64,000 nucleotides of DNA, taken from NCBI GenBank assembly GCA_019117185.1, contig DXAF01000013.1:1-64000 (forward strand), written 5' to 3'. Both the position numbers and the translations under genes were made by a program. Below the pieces are notes generated by a model. That model saw only the letters and a list, made by a program, of their open reading frames with translations. It made no database searches and was not told the DNA's origin. This stretch comes from Candidatus Limosilactobacillus intestinipullorum. GTDB lineage: Bacteria; Bacillota; Bacilli; Lactobacillales; Lactobacillaceae. Positions 35,484-44,955 of the stretch are shown piece by piece. Numbering within the stretch: position 1 is the first letter of the stretch; every line of letters starts with the position of its first letter.

Positions 35484-36974
35484 ATGAAAAAGGTTAAGCA
35501 TTTATTCTTGCTCTTTGCGTTGCTCTTCTCCTCCCTGCTTGCGCCAGTCAGTGCGCTGACAGACAACAGTACTGGTGCGAGTTCAGCAACATCGACGTCG
35601 CAAAGTAGTGTGGCAGCAATTAAAAAGCGGGGAAAGATTGTTATCGGTACAGCTGCTGATTACCCACCCTACGAATTTTCGGTTGAGGAAAACGGGGTTA
35701 GTAAGCGGGTTGGTATTGACATTGATCTCGGCAAACAATTAGCAAAGGATTTAGGGGTCAAGGCTGAATTTAAAGTGATGAACTTTGACTCCTTGCTGGT
35801 GGCACTGGAAACGCACAAGGTAGACGTGGTGATTGCGGCAATGAGTCCGACTCCTGAACGGGCTAAGAGCGTTGACTTTTCCCAGGTGTATTACGGCGAT
35901 AACCAAGATATTGTAATTAATAAGGCTGACCAGGCAAAATATAAGACGCTAAAGGATTTTGACGGTCGGGTAATCGGTGCCCAGAATGGGTCTGAGCAGT
36001 ATGACCTAGCTAAACAGCAGATGAAGGGTGCCAAGCTCAAGCGACTTGACCGGGTTAACAACCTGATCATTGCCTTACAGTCGCATAAAGTTGATGGGGT
36101 GGTGATGGATTCTACCCGGGCCAAGGCCTTTGTTGCTAATAATGACCAATTAAAGGCGATTAACCCCCACTTTAAGACCAGTGGCCAGCAGGGAACTGCC
36201 GTTGCGGTGGCCAAGGACTCACCTGGACTGGTAGCGGCAACCAACCAGACAATTGCAAAGCTCAAGAAGAATAACACCTTCGACCGGGTTTACATCCCCC
36301 GTGCAGGGAAGTACATGAGTCAGGGAGCTAGGCAAAATACGGTTTGGAATTACTGGAATTACTTTGTCTTGGGGGTTGGCAACACCCTTTTAATCACGAT
36401 CTTCGCGGTGTTCTTTGGTTTTCTCTTGGGCTTACTCTTTGCACTGCTCCGGTGGTCAAAGAACTTGCTTTTCCACAGTATCGCGGTTGCCTACATTGAA
36501 TTCATCCGGGGAACCCCAATGATGGTTCAGGTAATGTTTGTTTATTTTAGCATTGGTGAGCTTATCCAGGATATTCCAGCGGTAGTTGCGGGGATTATCG
36601 CCATCTCGATTAATTCTGGGGCCTACGTTGCGGAAATTATCCGGTCCGGGGTCCAGGCTGTTAATCATGGTCAAACTGAAGCTGCCCGGAGCCTCGGGAT
36701 GAGCAAGCAAGAAACAATGCGTTATATTATCATGCCCCAGGTATTGCGTAATATTTGGCCGGCCTTGGGTAATGAGTTTATTACCCTATTAAAGGATAGC
36801 TCGATCGTCTCGGTAATTGGGGTGGCTGAGTTAATGTATCAGACCCAGCTGGTCCAATCAGCCACGTATAAGGGAGCATTGCCACTGTTTATTGCAATGG
36901 TAATTTACTTTATTTTGACCTTTACATTGACTCGACTATTAAATTATGGGGAAAGAAAACTTAACCGGTCATAA
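35484..36974 (+). CDS. amino acid ABC transporter, fused binding protein-permease (GlnPQ type)
   Basis: 496 residues in one chain. A signal sequence (1-25) is followed by one periplasmic-type amino acid-binding domain (about 45-270, with GTAADYPPYEFS and DVVIAAMSPTPERA), then a permease domain with the coupling loop EAARSLGMSKQETMRYIIMP. Such fusions import glutamine, glutamate or other polar amino acids and need a separate ATPase, which is not beside this gene and must be encoded elsewhere. Confidence 0.92.
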   Translation: MKKVKHLFLLFALLFSSLLAPVSALTDNSTGASSATSTSQSSVAAIKKRGKIVIGTAADYPPYEFSVEENGVSKRVGIDIDLGKQLAKDLGVKAEFKVMNFDSLLVALETHKVDVVIAAMSPTPERAKSVDFSQVYYGDNQDIVINKADQAKYKTLKDFDGRVIGAQNGSEQYDLAKQQMKGAKLKRLDRVNNLIIALQSHKVDGVVMDSTRAKAFVANNDQLKAINPHFKTSGQQGTAVAVAKDSPGLVAATNQTIAKLKKNNTFDRVYIPRAGKYMSQGARQNTVWNYWNYFVLGVGNTLLITIFAVFFGFLLGLLFALLRWSKNLLFHSIAVAYIEFIRGTPMMVQVMFVYFSIGELIQDIPAVVAGIIAISINSGAYVAEIIRSGVQAVNHGQTEAARSLGMSKQETMRYIIMPQVLRNIWPALGNEFITLLKDSSIVSVIGVAELMYQTQLVQSATYKGALPLFIAMVIYFILTFTLTRLLNYGERKLNRS

Positions 36975-36975
36975 A

Positions 36976-37030
36976 TAAAAGCGGTATCCAGAATTCGTGA
37001 ACTTCAACGAACTCTGGATACCGCTTTATT
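36976..37030. terminator. bidirectional terminator
   Basis: AAAGCGGTATCCAGA and TCTGGATACCGCTTT form a 15-bp stem between convergent genes. Confidence 0.92.
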
Positions 37031-37033
37031 ATG

Positions 37034-38425
37034 TTATTTGGTATGGGCAGCTGAAATTTCCTTTGGTGCCCACTTTAAGCCGATCCCAGTAAACCCGCTA
37101 ATAATTGAAAAGACGGGTGACAGGAGACTAAAGAAGACGAAGGGGAGGAAGTGAAGAACGGGGACCCCTAGTGTGGACGCGGTAAAGGAGCCGGCCACGC
37201 CCCAGGGAATCAGGTAGTTGATGACGCTTCCCCCGTCTTCGAGGACCCGGCTAAGGGCTAGTGGTGACAGGCCGATCCGCATGAAGGCGGGCTTAAAGGC
37301 CTTCCCCGGAAGGATCACGGAAAGGTATTGTTCACCAACGAAGAGGTTGATGCCAATACCGGCTAGGATGGTAGTTGAAACCAGCGGCCCTGGCTTACGA
37401 AGGTGTTTAACCAGCGGTTCCATAGCCGACTGGACGACGTTGAACTTCATCAAAATCCCCCCTAGTGAAAGGGTCACGATGATTAAAGAGACGGTGGCCA
37501 TCATGCTGGTAATTCCGCCCCGGGACAGTAAAGCATTGACGGTTGAATCGCTGGTGTGGGCAACGAAACCATCGCTGATTAGGCTGGTAAGGGACTTTAG
37601 TGACTCGTGGGGGAATTGACAAAAGATCATTACGACCGTCACAAGTATATTAATAAAGAGGGTGGGGATTGCGGGAATGTGACGCCAGGCACAGACGAAC
37701 ATTAAGGCAATTGGCAGAAGCGCCCACCAGCTGATGGCAAAGTGCTGGGTTAAGACCGCAGTGGTGTGGGTGATCCGTTGTGAATTGGCTGCGGAACCGG
37801 CACTGCCCAGCAACCAGAACAGAATCAAGGAGACAACAAAGGAAGGGATGGTGGACCACATCATGTTCTTAATGTGTTCAAACAGGTCGCTGCCAGCAAT
37901 TGCTGACGCCAAGTTGGTGGAGTCGGACAGCGGGGACATCTTATCGCCAAAGACGGCCCCAGAGATGATTGCCCCGGCTACTAGCGCGGGGTTAATGTTC
38001 ATGGCCATCCCCATCCCAAAGAGGGCAATACCAATTGTTGAGATTGTTGTGAACCCACTACCGATGGCCACTCCCACCAGTGAACAGACCACAAACGTTG
38101 ACGGGATAAAGAAGTGACTGGAGATGAGCTTGAAGCCTACCACCATGATGGCGGGGATGATTCCGGCCTGGATCCAGACCGCAATGAGGGCCCCAATCAG
38201 GATGAAGATAAAGATCGGAATAATTGCGGTTGAGATTCCTTCGATGATTCCTTGGTGCACGTCCTCCCAAGAAGCGCCCCGTGCACGGGCCCAAAAGACG
38301 AGGAGGGCAATGGTAAAGAGCACTGGGATCTGTGGTGAGAGCCCGAAGTGAATTACTGCTGTTCCCAAGATGATGAGCATAATTACTAAAATAGCAATGG
38401 ATTCGCCAAATCGAACTTTTTTCAT
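37034..38425 (-). CDS. NhaC-family carrier under T-box control
   Basis: 463 residues with about 11 membrane helices. The signature GAVFGDKMSPLSDSTNLAS identifies the NhaC family, named for Na+/H+ antiport. A T-box leader directly upstream is unexpected for a pure cation exchanger and supports amino acid transport; T-box-linked NhaC members have been proposed as tyrosine transporters. AAGGAGG lies 9 nt before ATG. It is a single-gene unit. Confidence 0.88.
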   Translation of the reverse strand: MKKVRFGESIAILVIMLIILGTAVIHFGLSPQIPVLFTIALLVFWARARGASWEDVHQGIIEGISTAIIPIFIFILIGALIAVWIQAGIIPAIMVVGFKLISSHFFIPSTFVVCSLVGVAIGSGFTTISTIGIALFGMGMAMNINPALVAGAIISGAVFGDKMSPLSDSTNLASAIAGSDLFEHIKNMMWSTIPSFVVSLILFWLLGSAGSAANSQRITHTTAVLTQHFAISWWALLPIALMFVCAWRHIPAIPTLFINILVTVVMIFCQFPHESLKSLTSLISDGFVAHTSDSTVNALLSRGGITSMMATVSLIIVTLSLGGILMKFNVVQSAMEPLVKHLRKPGPLVSTTILAGIGINLFVGEQYLSVILPGKAFKPAFMRIGLSPLALSRVLEDGGSVINYLIPWGVAGSFTASTLGVPVLHFLPFVFFSLLSPVFSIISGFTGIGLKWAPKEISAAHTK

Positions 38426-38439
38426 GTGTCAAATCCTCC

Positions 38440-38690
38440 TTAAAATAAAAAAAGGTCCCGTTGAAGTTAATCAACGGGACGATTACATTAAACCGTGGTA
38501 CCACCCAGGCTATGAAACACTGTTTCACACTCTTATCAGGTGGTAACGGCACTGATCATGGCCGGACAATTGGCTACTCGTGATAATTCAGCCCAGCTGC
38601 CTGACCGGTTCGCACTTCACCACCGGCTCTCTGACCCCCAGCAACGGGACCTACTGAAACGATAATTGTTGTGGTTATGATAACTAATTC
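38440..38690 (-). promoter_or_regulatory. T-box leader with terminator, probably tyrosine-specific
   Basis: The minus strand contains Stem I with AGTA and GAA of the specifier-loop E motif, the AGAGAGCCGG...CCGG apical arm, the antiterminator sequence GGGTGGTACCACGG (about 38494-38507), and the terminator GTCCCGTTGATTAACTTCAAC with GGGAC and a T run. Counting one base past GAA, as in the glyQS leader, gives specifier TAT (Tyr). An alternative register would read TTA (Leu). Uncharged tRNA would promote read-through into the NhaC-family gene. Confidence 0.92.
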
Positions 38691-38713
38691 GTTATTCTTT
38701 GTCAAACCGTCAG

Positions 38714-40039
38714 TTACTTTTCCCGGGCCCACCGGTGGTTAAAAAGGAGGTTGAGGAGGACCGCTGAGACGCTGGTAACGACGATCCCGTTACCCAGGAT
38801 GATTTGGACTTCGGTTGGTAAGTGCTGGAAGAGTTGGGGATACATCGTGATTCCCAGGCCGAGCCCGATCGAAACTGAGGCGGTCAGCAGGTTGGCATTC
38901 TTGGAAAAGTCGACCTTGTGCAAGATCTGTACCCCTTGTACTCCGACCATTCCAAACATGACAATCATGGCGCCCCCTAGAACTGGCTCGGGGATAACGG
39001 TCGCCAGCGCCCCAATTTTAGGCAGGAGCCCTAAACCCAGCAACAAAAAGGCGGCGTAGTAAACTGGCCGCCGGGTCTTGACCCCGGACATTTTAAGGAC
39101 CCCGACGTTTTCAGAGAAAGTGGAGTAGGGGAAGGTGTTAAAGAGACCGCCTAGGACAGCGGCGATTCCCTCCGCCCGGTAGCCGCGTTCGAGGTCCTTA
39201 GTGCTAAGCTGTCGGCCAGTAAGGTCGCTGAGGGCAAAAAAGACCCCGGTTGATTCGATCATGGTAGTCAAGGACACCAGCATCATGGTCACCATGGCAG
39301 AAAGGTTGAAGTGGGGAACCCCAAAGAAGAAGAGCTGAGGGGCATGGAACCAGGCGGCTTGGCTGACTGGTCTTAACGAAACTTGCCCTAGCCCACCCGC
39401 GATAAATGAAGCGACGAGGATCCCGATGAGGATGGCAATCGATTTCATGAAGCCCCGGGCAAATGCCGACACCAGCAGGATGATAGCAATGGTAAGAAAG
39501 CCGACCAGCAGGTTCACCGGTGTACCAAAAGAATTAGCACCTGGTGTTCCGCCACCCAGGTCTTGAAAGCCGACCGGCACCAGGGTGAAACCAATGATGG
39601 TGATTAGCGAACCCGTCACGACCGGTGGGAAGAAACGCTTGAGATGGGCAAAGAAGCCGGCGATTAAGAACACGAAGACCCCGGCCGCAATGATGGCACC
39701 GTACATGTAGGTGATTCCAAGCTTGCCACCAATTGATTCTAGCGGGGTCACTGCCTGGACCGCACAGCCCAAGACAACGGGGAGGCCGATCCCCGTCAGT
39801 GGCGTTTGCTTGAGCTGCAAAAGAGTGGCTATCCCGCACATGAAGATGTCGATTGAAACCAAGTAGGTCATCTGCAGGCTAGAAAAGTGTAGATAATGGC
39901 CAATCAGCAGGGGGACGAGGACGTCGCCGGAGTACATGGCAAGTAGGTGTTGAAAGCCCAAAACCAGGTTTTGCCATTCGTCGGCGAACCGGTGATTAGT
40001 GAGTGGGGTGCGGGAAGTGGTTGAAGTTACTTGCTTCAC
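38714..40039 (-). CDS. pbuX: xanthine/uric acid-type purine permease (NCS2)
   Basis: A 441-residue nucleobase:cation symporter with about 14 helices. NCS2 landmarks are QHLLAMYSGDVLVPL near the N-terminus and ESTGVFFALSDLTGR with NTFPYSTFSENVGVL in the substrate region. GTG 40039 is chosen because AAGGAGG is 9 nt upstream; the longer frame runs into the riboswitch terminator. The guanine-type riboswitch upstream supports a purine substrate, most likely xanthine or guanine. Confidence 0.93.
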   Translation of the reverse strand: MKQVTSTTSRTPLTNHRFADEWQNLVLGFQHLLAMYSGDVLVPLLIGHYLHFSSLQMTYLVSIDIFMCGIATLLQLKQTPLTGIGLPVVLGCAVQAVTPLESIGGKLGITYMYGAIIAAGVFVFLIAGFFAHLKRFFPPVVTGSLITIIGFTLVPVGFQDLGGGTPGANSFGTPVNLLVGFLTIAIILLVSAFARGFMKSIAILIGILVASFIAGGLGQVSLRPVSQAAWFHAPQLFFFGVPHFNLSAMVTMMLVSLTTMIESTGVFFALSDLTGRQLSTKDLERGYRAEGIAAVLGGLFNTFPYSTFSENVGVLKMSGVKTRRPVYYAAFLLLGLGLLPKIGALATVIPEPVLGGAMIVMFGMVGVQGVQILHKVDFSKNANLLTASVSIGLGLGITMYPQLFQHLPTEVQIILGNGIVVTSVSAVLLNLLFNHRWAREK

Positions 40040-40097
40040 GAATAATTCCTCCTTGGGTAAATTTAATGAAGTCAAATAACAGCCTAAGTTTAAAAAT

Positions 40098-40142
40098 AAA
40101 AAGACAGAATTGCGGTCAAACACCGTTGACTGCAGTCCCGTA
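40098..40142 (-). terminator. expression-platform terminator of the purine permease gene
   Basis: On the minus strand GACTGCAGTCAAC and GTTTGACCGC...CTGTC can pair and are followed by TTTTTATTTTT. It sits between aptamer and gene. Confidence 0.75.
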
Positions 40143-40157
40143 TCGCTAATAAGTCTA

Positions 40158-40228
40158 AGTGCTTATAGTCCAGAATTTAAGGTTCTGGGTAGAAACTGCC
40201 GACCATATCACGGCATTATATAGGCTAT
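40158..40228 (-). promoter_or_regulatory. purine riboswitch, guanine class
   Basis: The minus strand reads TATATAATGCCGTGATATGG, CAGTTTCTACCCAGAACC and TAAATTCTGGACTATA, the conserved core of the purine aptamer. The discriminating base in GGACTATA is C, which pairs with guanine-type ligands rather than adenine. Confidence 0.95.
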
Positions 40229-40281
40229 CAATTTGAACAATTAAAAGTATCCTAACACCGCTGTGGCGGCTTGACAAGTCA

Positions 40282-41199
40282 TTACTTCCACCAGCGGCGG
40301 TTAATTAAGAAGATCACACAGGCCACCATCAAGACGATGGTGATACCAATGGTAATTAGCCAAGAATAGTCCCAGTTGGCCAGGGGGAGCTTAACATTTT
40401 CACCATAAAAGCCACCGACAATGGTTGGAATCGACAAGACGATGGAGTAGATGGTGAGGTACTTCATTGTTTGGTTTAGGTCACTGTCTAAGACCTTGCT
40501 GTAGGCATTTGAGACCCGCTCGGAAACATCAGAGGTCATCTGGGCCATCTCCAGTCCCTGCTGGGCTTCGACAATCACGTCATCGAGGTCGTTACTCTGC
40601 CGGGTCGACATCTTACCAGTGAGGCGCCGCTTGAATTCGGCTAATAGGGAAACGTTCCCCTTCAGTGAAGTCAGGATATAGACTAGCCCGGTTTCAATTT
40701 CCATAAACTCGGTAATGGCTTTGCGGCCGGTCCGCTTCTGGAGGTTTTGCTGAATCTGCTGCCGTTGCTGGTCGACCCGTCGGAGGGGACCAAAGTAATT
40801 TGTGGAAAGGCGGTAGAGGACGGGGAAAACCAGGTCTAACTTATCGGTGACTGGCCCCCGCTTTTGTAAAATACGCAGTTGGTTGGCAATGATCCCGTTG
40901 ACGAAGTTCGTCTTGGCGTTGGTAAAGGTAATAATATTATTGGTGGTGAGCATAATACCAATGGGAGCCGTTTGGGGAGCCGTCACTGCATGAGTAGGCA
41001 CGTAGACGTCAAAGATCAACAGGGTGACACCGGCGTCCGGGTCCACTTCCACCCGGGCCTTTTCATAGGGGTCAATGGCGTAGTCCAGCAGCTCTTGAGT
41101 AACTTCGTATTTTTCGATCAGTGCCGCCCGCTCCCGGGGAAGGGGCTCGAAAACGCTGATCCACCAGCTGTGGTCATTGATCTTTTCGGTACTAAGCAT
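40282..41199 (-). CDS. CorA-family divalent metal transporter with altered GMN motif
   Basis: 305 residues: a cytoplasmic domain of about 240 residues and two C-terminal helices. The signature normally YGMN between the helices reads YGEN here (FYGENVKLPL, confirmed in the DNA). GMN forms the entrance selectivity ring for hexahydrated Mg2+, so the change may alter ion choice or activity. ATG 41199 is 8 nt after GGAGG; a GTG three codons earlier is too close. Confidence 0.85.
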   Translation of the reverse strand: MLSTEKINDHSWWISVFEPLPRERAALIEKYEVTQELLDYAIDPYEKARVEVDPDAGVTLLIFDVYVPTHAVTAPQTAPIGIMLTTNNIITFTNAKTNFVNGIIANQLRILQKRGPVTDKLDLVFPVLYRLSTNYFGPLRRVDQQRQQIQQNLQKRTGRKAITEFMEIETGLVYILTSLKGNVSLLAEFKRRLTGKMSTRQSNDLDDVIVEAQQGLEMAQMTSDVSERVSNAYSKVLDSDLNQTMKYLTIYSIVLSIPTIVGGFYGENVKLPLANWDYSWLITIGITIVLMVACVIFLINRRWWK

Positions 41200-41335
41200 G
41201 CCATTCACCTCCTAAAAAGTCTTATAATAATATTCAACGCTATAAAAGTACAAAAGTAAAGCACCACCGCTTAATCATTTTAATTTCCCGGGAAATATAC
41301 GGTGGTAATATCAGAACAGTAAGGTGGTTGCGTAG

Positions 41336-42250
41336 TTGGAAGCACCAATTCGTTGGAAAATTGAAGAAGTTTTAGCCCCTGGACAAGAAACGGTCAGCCT
41401 GCGAACCCTGCTCCACCAGCAGTGGCTGTTACCCAACCGCTACATTCACTTTTTGCGGCGGCGACGGCACGTGCTAGTGAACGGACATTATCGTTACGTT
41501 AATGAACCAGTTAGCGCCGGTGGGACCGTGACAATGCTTTTTAACGGCGATGAGTTCCGAAGCCCGGCAGCCAACCGTTACCGGCCAACCAGTGATCCCC
41601 AATTAGACGTCCTGTTTGAGAACCGTTACCTCCTGGTGGTTAATAAACCACGGGGACAAAAGAGTCACCCTAACTATGCGGGAGAACCCGGAACGTTAAT
41701 GAATGACGTGGCGGGCTACCTGACGGGGACCGGTGCGGGTGCTTTCATGGTCCACCGCCTCGACCAGGAGACCAGTGGGGCAATGATTGTGGCTAAGAAC
41801 CCGGTGGTGGTACCGGTTTTAAACCGCCTTATTAGTACTGGTAAAATTCACCGGCACTACTACGCGGTGGTTGCGGGGACCTTGACGGGCCAGGGAGATT
41901 TTAGCTGGCCAATTGGTAAGGATGCGACTGACCGCCGCAAGTACCGGGTCGACGGGCTGGGGGCCAAGCCGGCCCGGACCCATTACTGGGTTTTGCAAAC
42001 CACCGGTGACCGGACGCTGGTCCAGCTGGAATTGGCAACGGGGCGGACCCACCAGATCCGGGTTCACCTGGCACATGCTGGCCATCCTATCATTGGTGAC
42101 CCCCTCTATGGCGATTTTTCTGACAGCCCAATGCTTCTTCACGGGGTGGCCCAGCAACTCGTTTTGCCATTTTCCTTTAAAAGGATGACGGTTCAGGCAC
42201 CTTTGCCATACTATTTTCACAATTATCTGCTAAAATACGGGTTAGGTTAG
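41336..42250 (+). CDS. RluA/RluD-type RNA pseudouridine synthase
   Basis: 304 residues: an N-terminal S4-like segment (RYIHFLRRRRHVLVNG) and a pseudouridine synthase domain with the catalytic Asp in HRLDQETSG and the conserved GRTHQIRVHL. It isomerises uridines in 23S rRNA or tRNA; the target position is unknown. The start codon is TTG with AAGGTGG about 8 nt upstream. TerC follows after 34 nt. Confidence 0.9.
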   Translation: MEAPIRWKIEEVLAPGQETVSLRTLLHQQWLLPNRYIHFLRRRRHVLVNGHYRYVNEPVSAGGTVTMLFNGDEFRSPAANRYRPTSDPQLDVLFENRYLLVVNKPRGQKSHPNYAGEPGTLMNDVAGYLTGTGAGAFMVHRLDQETSGAMIVAKNPVVVPVLNRLISTGKIHRHYYAVVAGTLTGQGDFSWPIGKDATDRRKYRVDGLGAKPARTHYWVLQTTGDRTLVQLELATGRTHQIRVHLAHAGHPIIGDPLYGDFSDSPMLLHGVAQQLVLPFSFKRMTVQAPLPYYFHNYLLKYGLG

Positions 42251-42284
42251 ATTAGGAAATTTTTTATCAAAGGGAGGACATTAA

Positions 42285-43058
42285 TTGTCACTTTTAGAAA
42301 AGTTATATGGGCCCTTCTTTGACCCACATAATTGGGCAACGGTACTGACTTCTGGTCAAGACTGGCTGATTATTTTATCGTTGGTGTTGATCGAGTGTCT
42401 CTTGTCCGTCGATAACGCGGTTGTTTTAGCTGCCCAAACTCGGGTGTTACCAACCATAAAGGAGCAAGAGGAGTCGCTCTTTTATGGTATCTGGGGTTCC
42501 TACCTCTTCCGCTTTTTAATTATTGGGATTGGTACCTACCTGATTAACTTTTGGGAAATTAAGGTGATCGGGGCCGCCTACCTGGTTTACCTGGTATATC
42601 GTTTCTTCCATAACCGTTATTCCGGGAAGAAGCGACGGACGATTCGGACCAATGCTAACTGGCTAACCGGTCGGAAGCGCTTTTGGGCAGTGGTTGCGCA
42701 GATTGAATTCATGGACATTATCTTCTCGGTTGACTCTGTATTAGCTTCGCTAGCCATTTCCCCCAACCCGGTAATCGTCTTGATCGGTGGGCTGATAGGG
42801 ATTGCCTGCATGCGGGGGGTAGCAGAAGTCATCATGAAGCTCATGCGTAAGATTCCGGAGCTAGAGCCAATGGCGTACGCTTTGATCTTTGTGATCGCGT
42901 TCAAACTGTTCTTGACGATTCCCGCAATTGATATTGAAATTCCTTCGCAAATTTTCGGGATGTTCATGCTCCTGGCGTTTGCGGTAACGATTATTGTGCA
43001 CGTAATCCGGCGTAACCGGGATAAGAAGAATAAGGAGAAGAAAGTCAATGGCGATTGA
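42285..43058 (+). CDS. TerC-family integral membrane protein
   Basis: 257 residues with seven or so helices and TerC landmarks LIECLLSVDNAVVLA and FMDIIFSVDSVLAS, whose Asp residues may bind metal. Relatives have been linked to manganese efflux or metalation of exported enzymes. Translation begins at TTG with GGGAGG ahead. The end overlaps the thioredoxin gene by 11 nt. Confidence 0.9.
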   Translation: MSLLEKLYGPFFDPHNWATVLTSGQDWLIILSLVLIECLLSVDNAVVLAAQTRVLPTIKEQEESLFYGIWGSYLFRFLIIGIGTYLINFWEIKVIGAAYLVYLVYRFFHNRYSGKKRRTIRTNANWLTGRKRFWAVVAQIEFMDIIFSVDSVLASLAISPNPVIVLIGGLIGIACMRGVAEVIMKLMRKIPELEPMAYALIFVIAFKLFLTIPAIDIEIPSQIFGMFMLLAFAVTIIVHVIRRNRDKKNKEKKVNGD

Positions 43059-43368
43059 AGCAAGTAGTGCAAACTTTGACCAGTTAACCACGGGGTCACT
43101 GACGGTGGTCGACTTCTGGGCACCCTGGTGTGGCCCTTGCAAAATGATGGCACCGGTCATGGAAAAGTTGGAGGAACAGTTTGGCGACCGAATTAAGTTC
43201 GTTAAGATGAACGTGGACGGGAACCAGGAAATCGCCCAGCGTTATAAGGTAATGAGTATTCCGTCACTGGTCCTATTTCGTGATGGGAAGGCGGTCGAGA
43301 AGGTAACGGGGGTGTATCCCGAAGCCAAGTTGGCCCACTACCTCAACCGAAAACTGGCGGAGAACTAA
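43048..43368 (+). CDS. trxA: thioredoxin
   Basis: A 106-residue cytosolic disulfide reductase with WCGPC at 27-31 and the cis-Pro loop MSIPSLVLF. Its ribosome binding site AAGGAGAAG lies inside terC, so translation is coupled. Most genomes have more than one thioredoxin; this may not be the housekeeping copy. Confidence 0.92.
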   Translation: MAIEASSANFDQLTTGSLTVVDFWAPWCGPCKMMAPVMEKLEEQFGDRIKFVKMNVDGNQEIAQRYKVMSIPSLVLFRDGKAVEKVTGVYPEAKLAHYLNRKLAEN

Positions 43369-43377
43369 AAAAGTGGG

Positions 43378-43518
43378 AGTGATATAAGCTCCACAAAGAG
43401 AAAAATATGACAGCTTAGTACACGAAGAGGCCGCTAGCGTTCGAAAAATCCGAACACTAGCGGCCTCTTCGTGCTTGTGGGGGGCAGAAAAGCGAACTAG
43501 CAAGCTAGTTCTGTCTCG
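43378..43518 (+). repeat. dispersed structured repeat, copy B (shortened)
   Basis: The hairpin GAAGAGGCCGCTAGCGTTCG...CGAACACTAGCGGCCTCTTC is followed by GTGCTT and, after a deletion relative to copies A and C, by AGCGAACTAGCAAGCTAGTTC and GTCTC. It may terminate both trxA and the convergent MATE gene. Confidence 0.75.
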
Positions 43519-43525
43519 TTCCCTT

Positions 43526-44854
43526 TTATTTTTGGTCAAAATGCGGCTGGTAGCGTTTGTTTAACCATAGTGCAAGGGTAAAGGTTAAAAGGTCGGCGGC
43601 CGGTTGGGCGGCTAAAATCCCGGTATAACCAAAGAGGGCGTGCAGCACGATGATTACCACGGCAAAGATTAGCCCCTGCCGGCAAAATGATAACCAAAAC
43701 GCCGGGCTAGCCTTCCCCATCGACTGGAACATTGTCGTAAAGACGAGGATAACCCCAGCGAGGGTGGCCGATGAGCTCAGCCAGCGAATCATGCTGGTCC
43801 CCTCCCGGATAACCACCGGGTCATTCATAAACAGGCGAATTAGTACGGGGGCAAAAATGATCAGAGCGATTGTGGCGATAAAGGCAAAACCGGCAACCAC
43901 CAATAGGTCAAAACGGATCGTTTCTTGGAAACGGCGTTGGTCCTTGGCGCCATAGTTATAGCCGATCAGTGGTTGGGCCCCAAATGCCAGGCCAGCAACG
44001 ATCATGTTAGTGACCAGGCTAATCTTTAACGCAATCCCCATGGCCGCGACGCTTGGGGCACCGTAGGCAATTAGGTAGCGGTTCGTTAGCGCCGTAGCAA
44101 AGGTTGCCATTAGGTTGGTAATGGAGGCGGGGATCCCGATGGCATAAATTTCCCACTGGAGCCGGCGGCTGATCTTGGTTTCCTTAATGGAGGTCGTTAG
44201 CTTCTTGCTCCGGTAGTGGGTGTAGTAAATCATAATGATGTCACTGATCACCATTGACGTTACGGTAGCGAGTGCCGATCCAGCAGCTCCCCACCCACAG
44301 GTGAAGATAAAGATCGGGTTAAGGATGATGTTGATCCCGGTACCGGTCATGCTGGCAATCATTGATTGAACGGCGAGTCCTTCCGTCCGCAAAATATTGG
44401 TGGGCGTCAGGCCGAAGATGACAAAGGTTGCCCCCCAGGCCATCACCAGGTAGTATTCCCGGGCGTACTTCCAGGTGCTCGGCGAAGCGCCTAGCAAGTG
44501 GAGAAAGGGGGTCTGGAAAACGAGCATAATGATGGTGACGAAGATCCCGCACAAGATTGATGAATAAAAGCAGTAGCCACTTACGAAGCGGCCAGTCCGG
44601 TCCTGGTGTTCGCCAAAGAGGCGGGAAATGACGGAACTGCCGCCGAGGCCAAAGATGTCACCAAGGGCAATCATCATGGTAAACAACGGCGCCCCCTGGG
44701 AAACCCCGGCAACCAGGTCGGGATTTTGGGTTTTAGCAACGAAGAAGGTGTCGACCATGTTATAGATCAAGGTGACGGTCATGCTTAGTACCACTGGTAG
44801 CACCAGGGTAAAGTAGGCTTTTTTGATTGAGGTATTTTCAAATAGGTCGTTCAT
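43526..44854 (-). CDS. MATE-family multidrug/toxin efflux transporter
   Basis: 442 residues with 12 helices in two similar halves (LPVVLSMTVTLIYNMVDTFF near the start). It belongs to the NorM/MepA-like DinF group that exports organic cations using Na+ or H+. ATG 44854 follows GGAGTG; the long in-frame extension reads through the repeat element and is rejected. Confidence 0.9.
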   Translation of the reverse strand: MNDLFENTSIKKAYFTLVLPVVLSMTVTLIYNMVDTFFVAKTQNPDLVAGVSQGAPLFTMMIALGDIFGLGGSSVISRLFGEHQDRTGRFVSGYCFYSSILCGIFVTIIMLVFQTPFLHLLGASPSTWKYAREYYLVMAWGATFVIFGLTPTNILRTEGLAVQSMIASMTGTGINIILNPIFIFTCGWGAAGSALATVTSMVISDIIMIYYTHYRSKKLTTSIKETKISRRLQWEIYAIGIPASITNLMATFATALTNRYLIAYGAPSVAAMGIALKISLVTNMIVAGLAFGAQPLIGYNYGAKDQRRFQETIRFDLLVVAGFAFIATIALIIFAPVLIRLFMNDPVVIREGTSMIRWLSSSATLAGVILVFTTMFQSMGKASPAFWLSFCRQGLIFAVVIIVLHALFGYTGILAAQPAADLLTFTLALWLNKRYQPHFDQK

Positions 44855-44955
44855 TTTATTCACTCCAATAGTACCTATTCTACGGGCGTCTATGAAAAAA
44901 TGTAAGGGGAATTTGTGGGGAATTCGTCGCCCAGCATAAAAACGGGGATGCCAGG

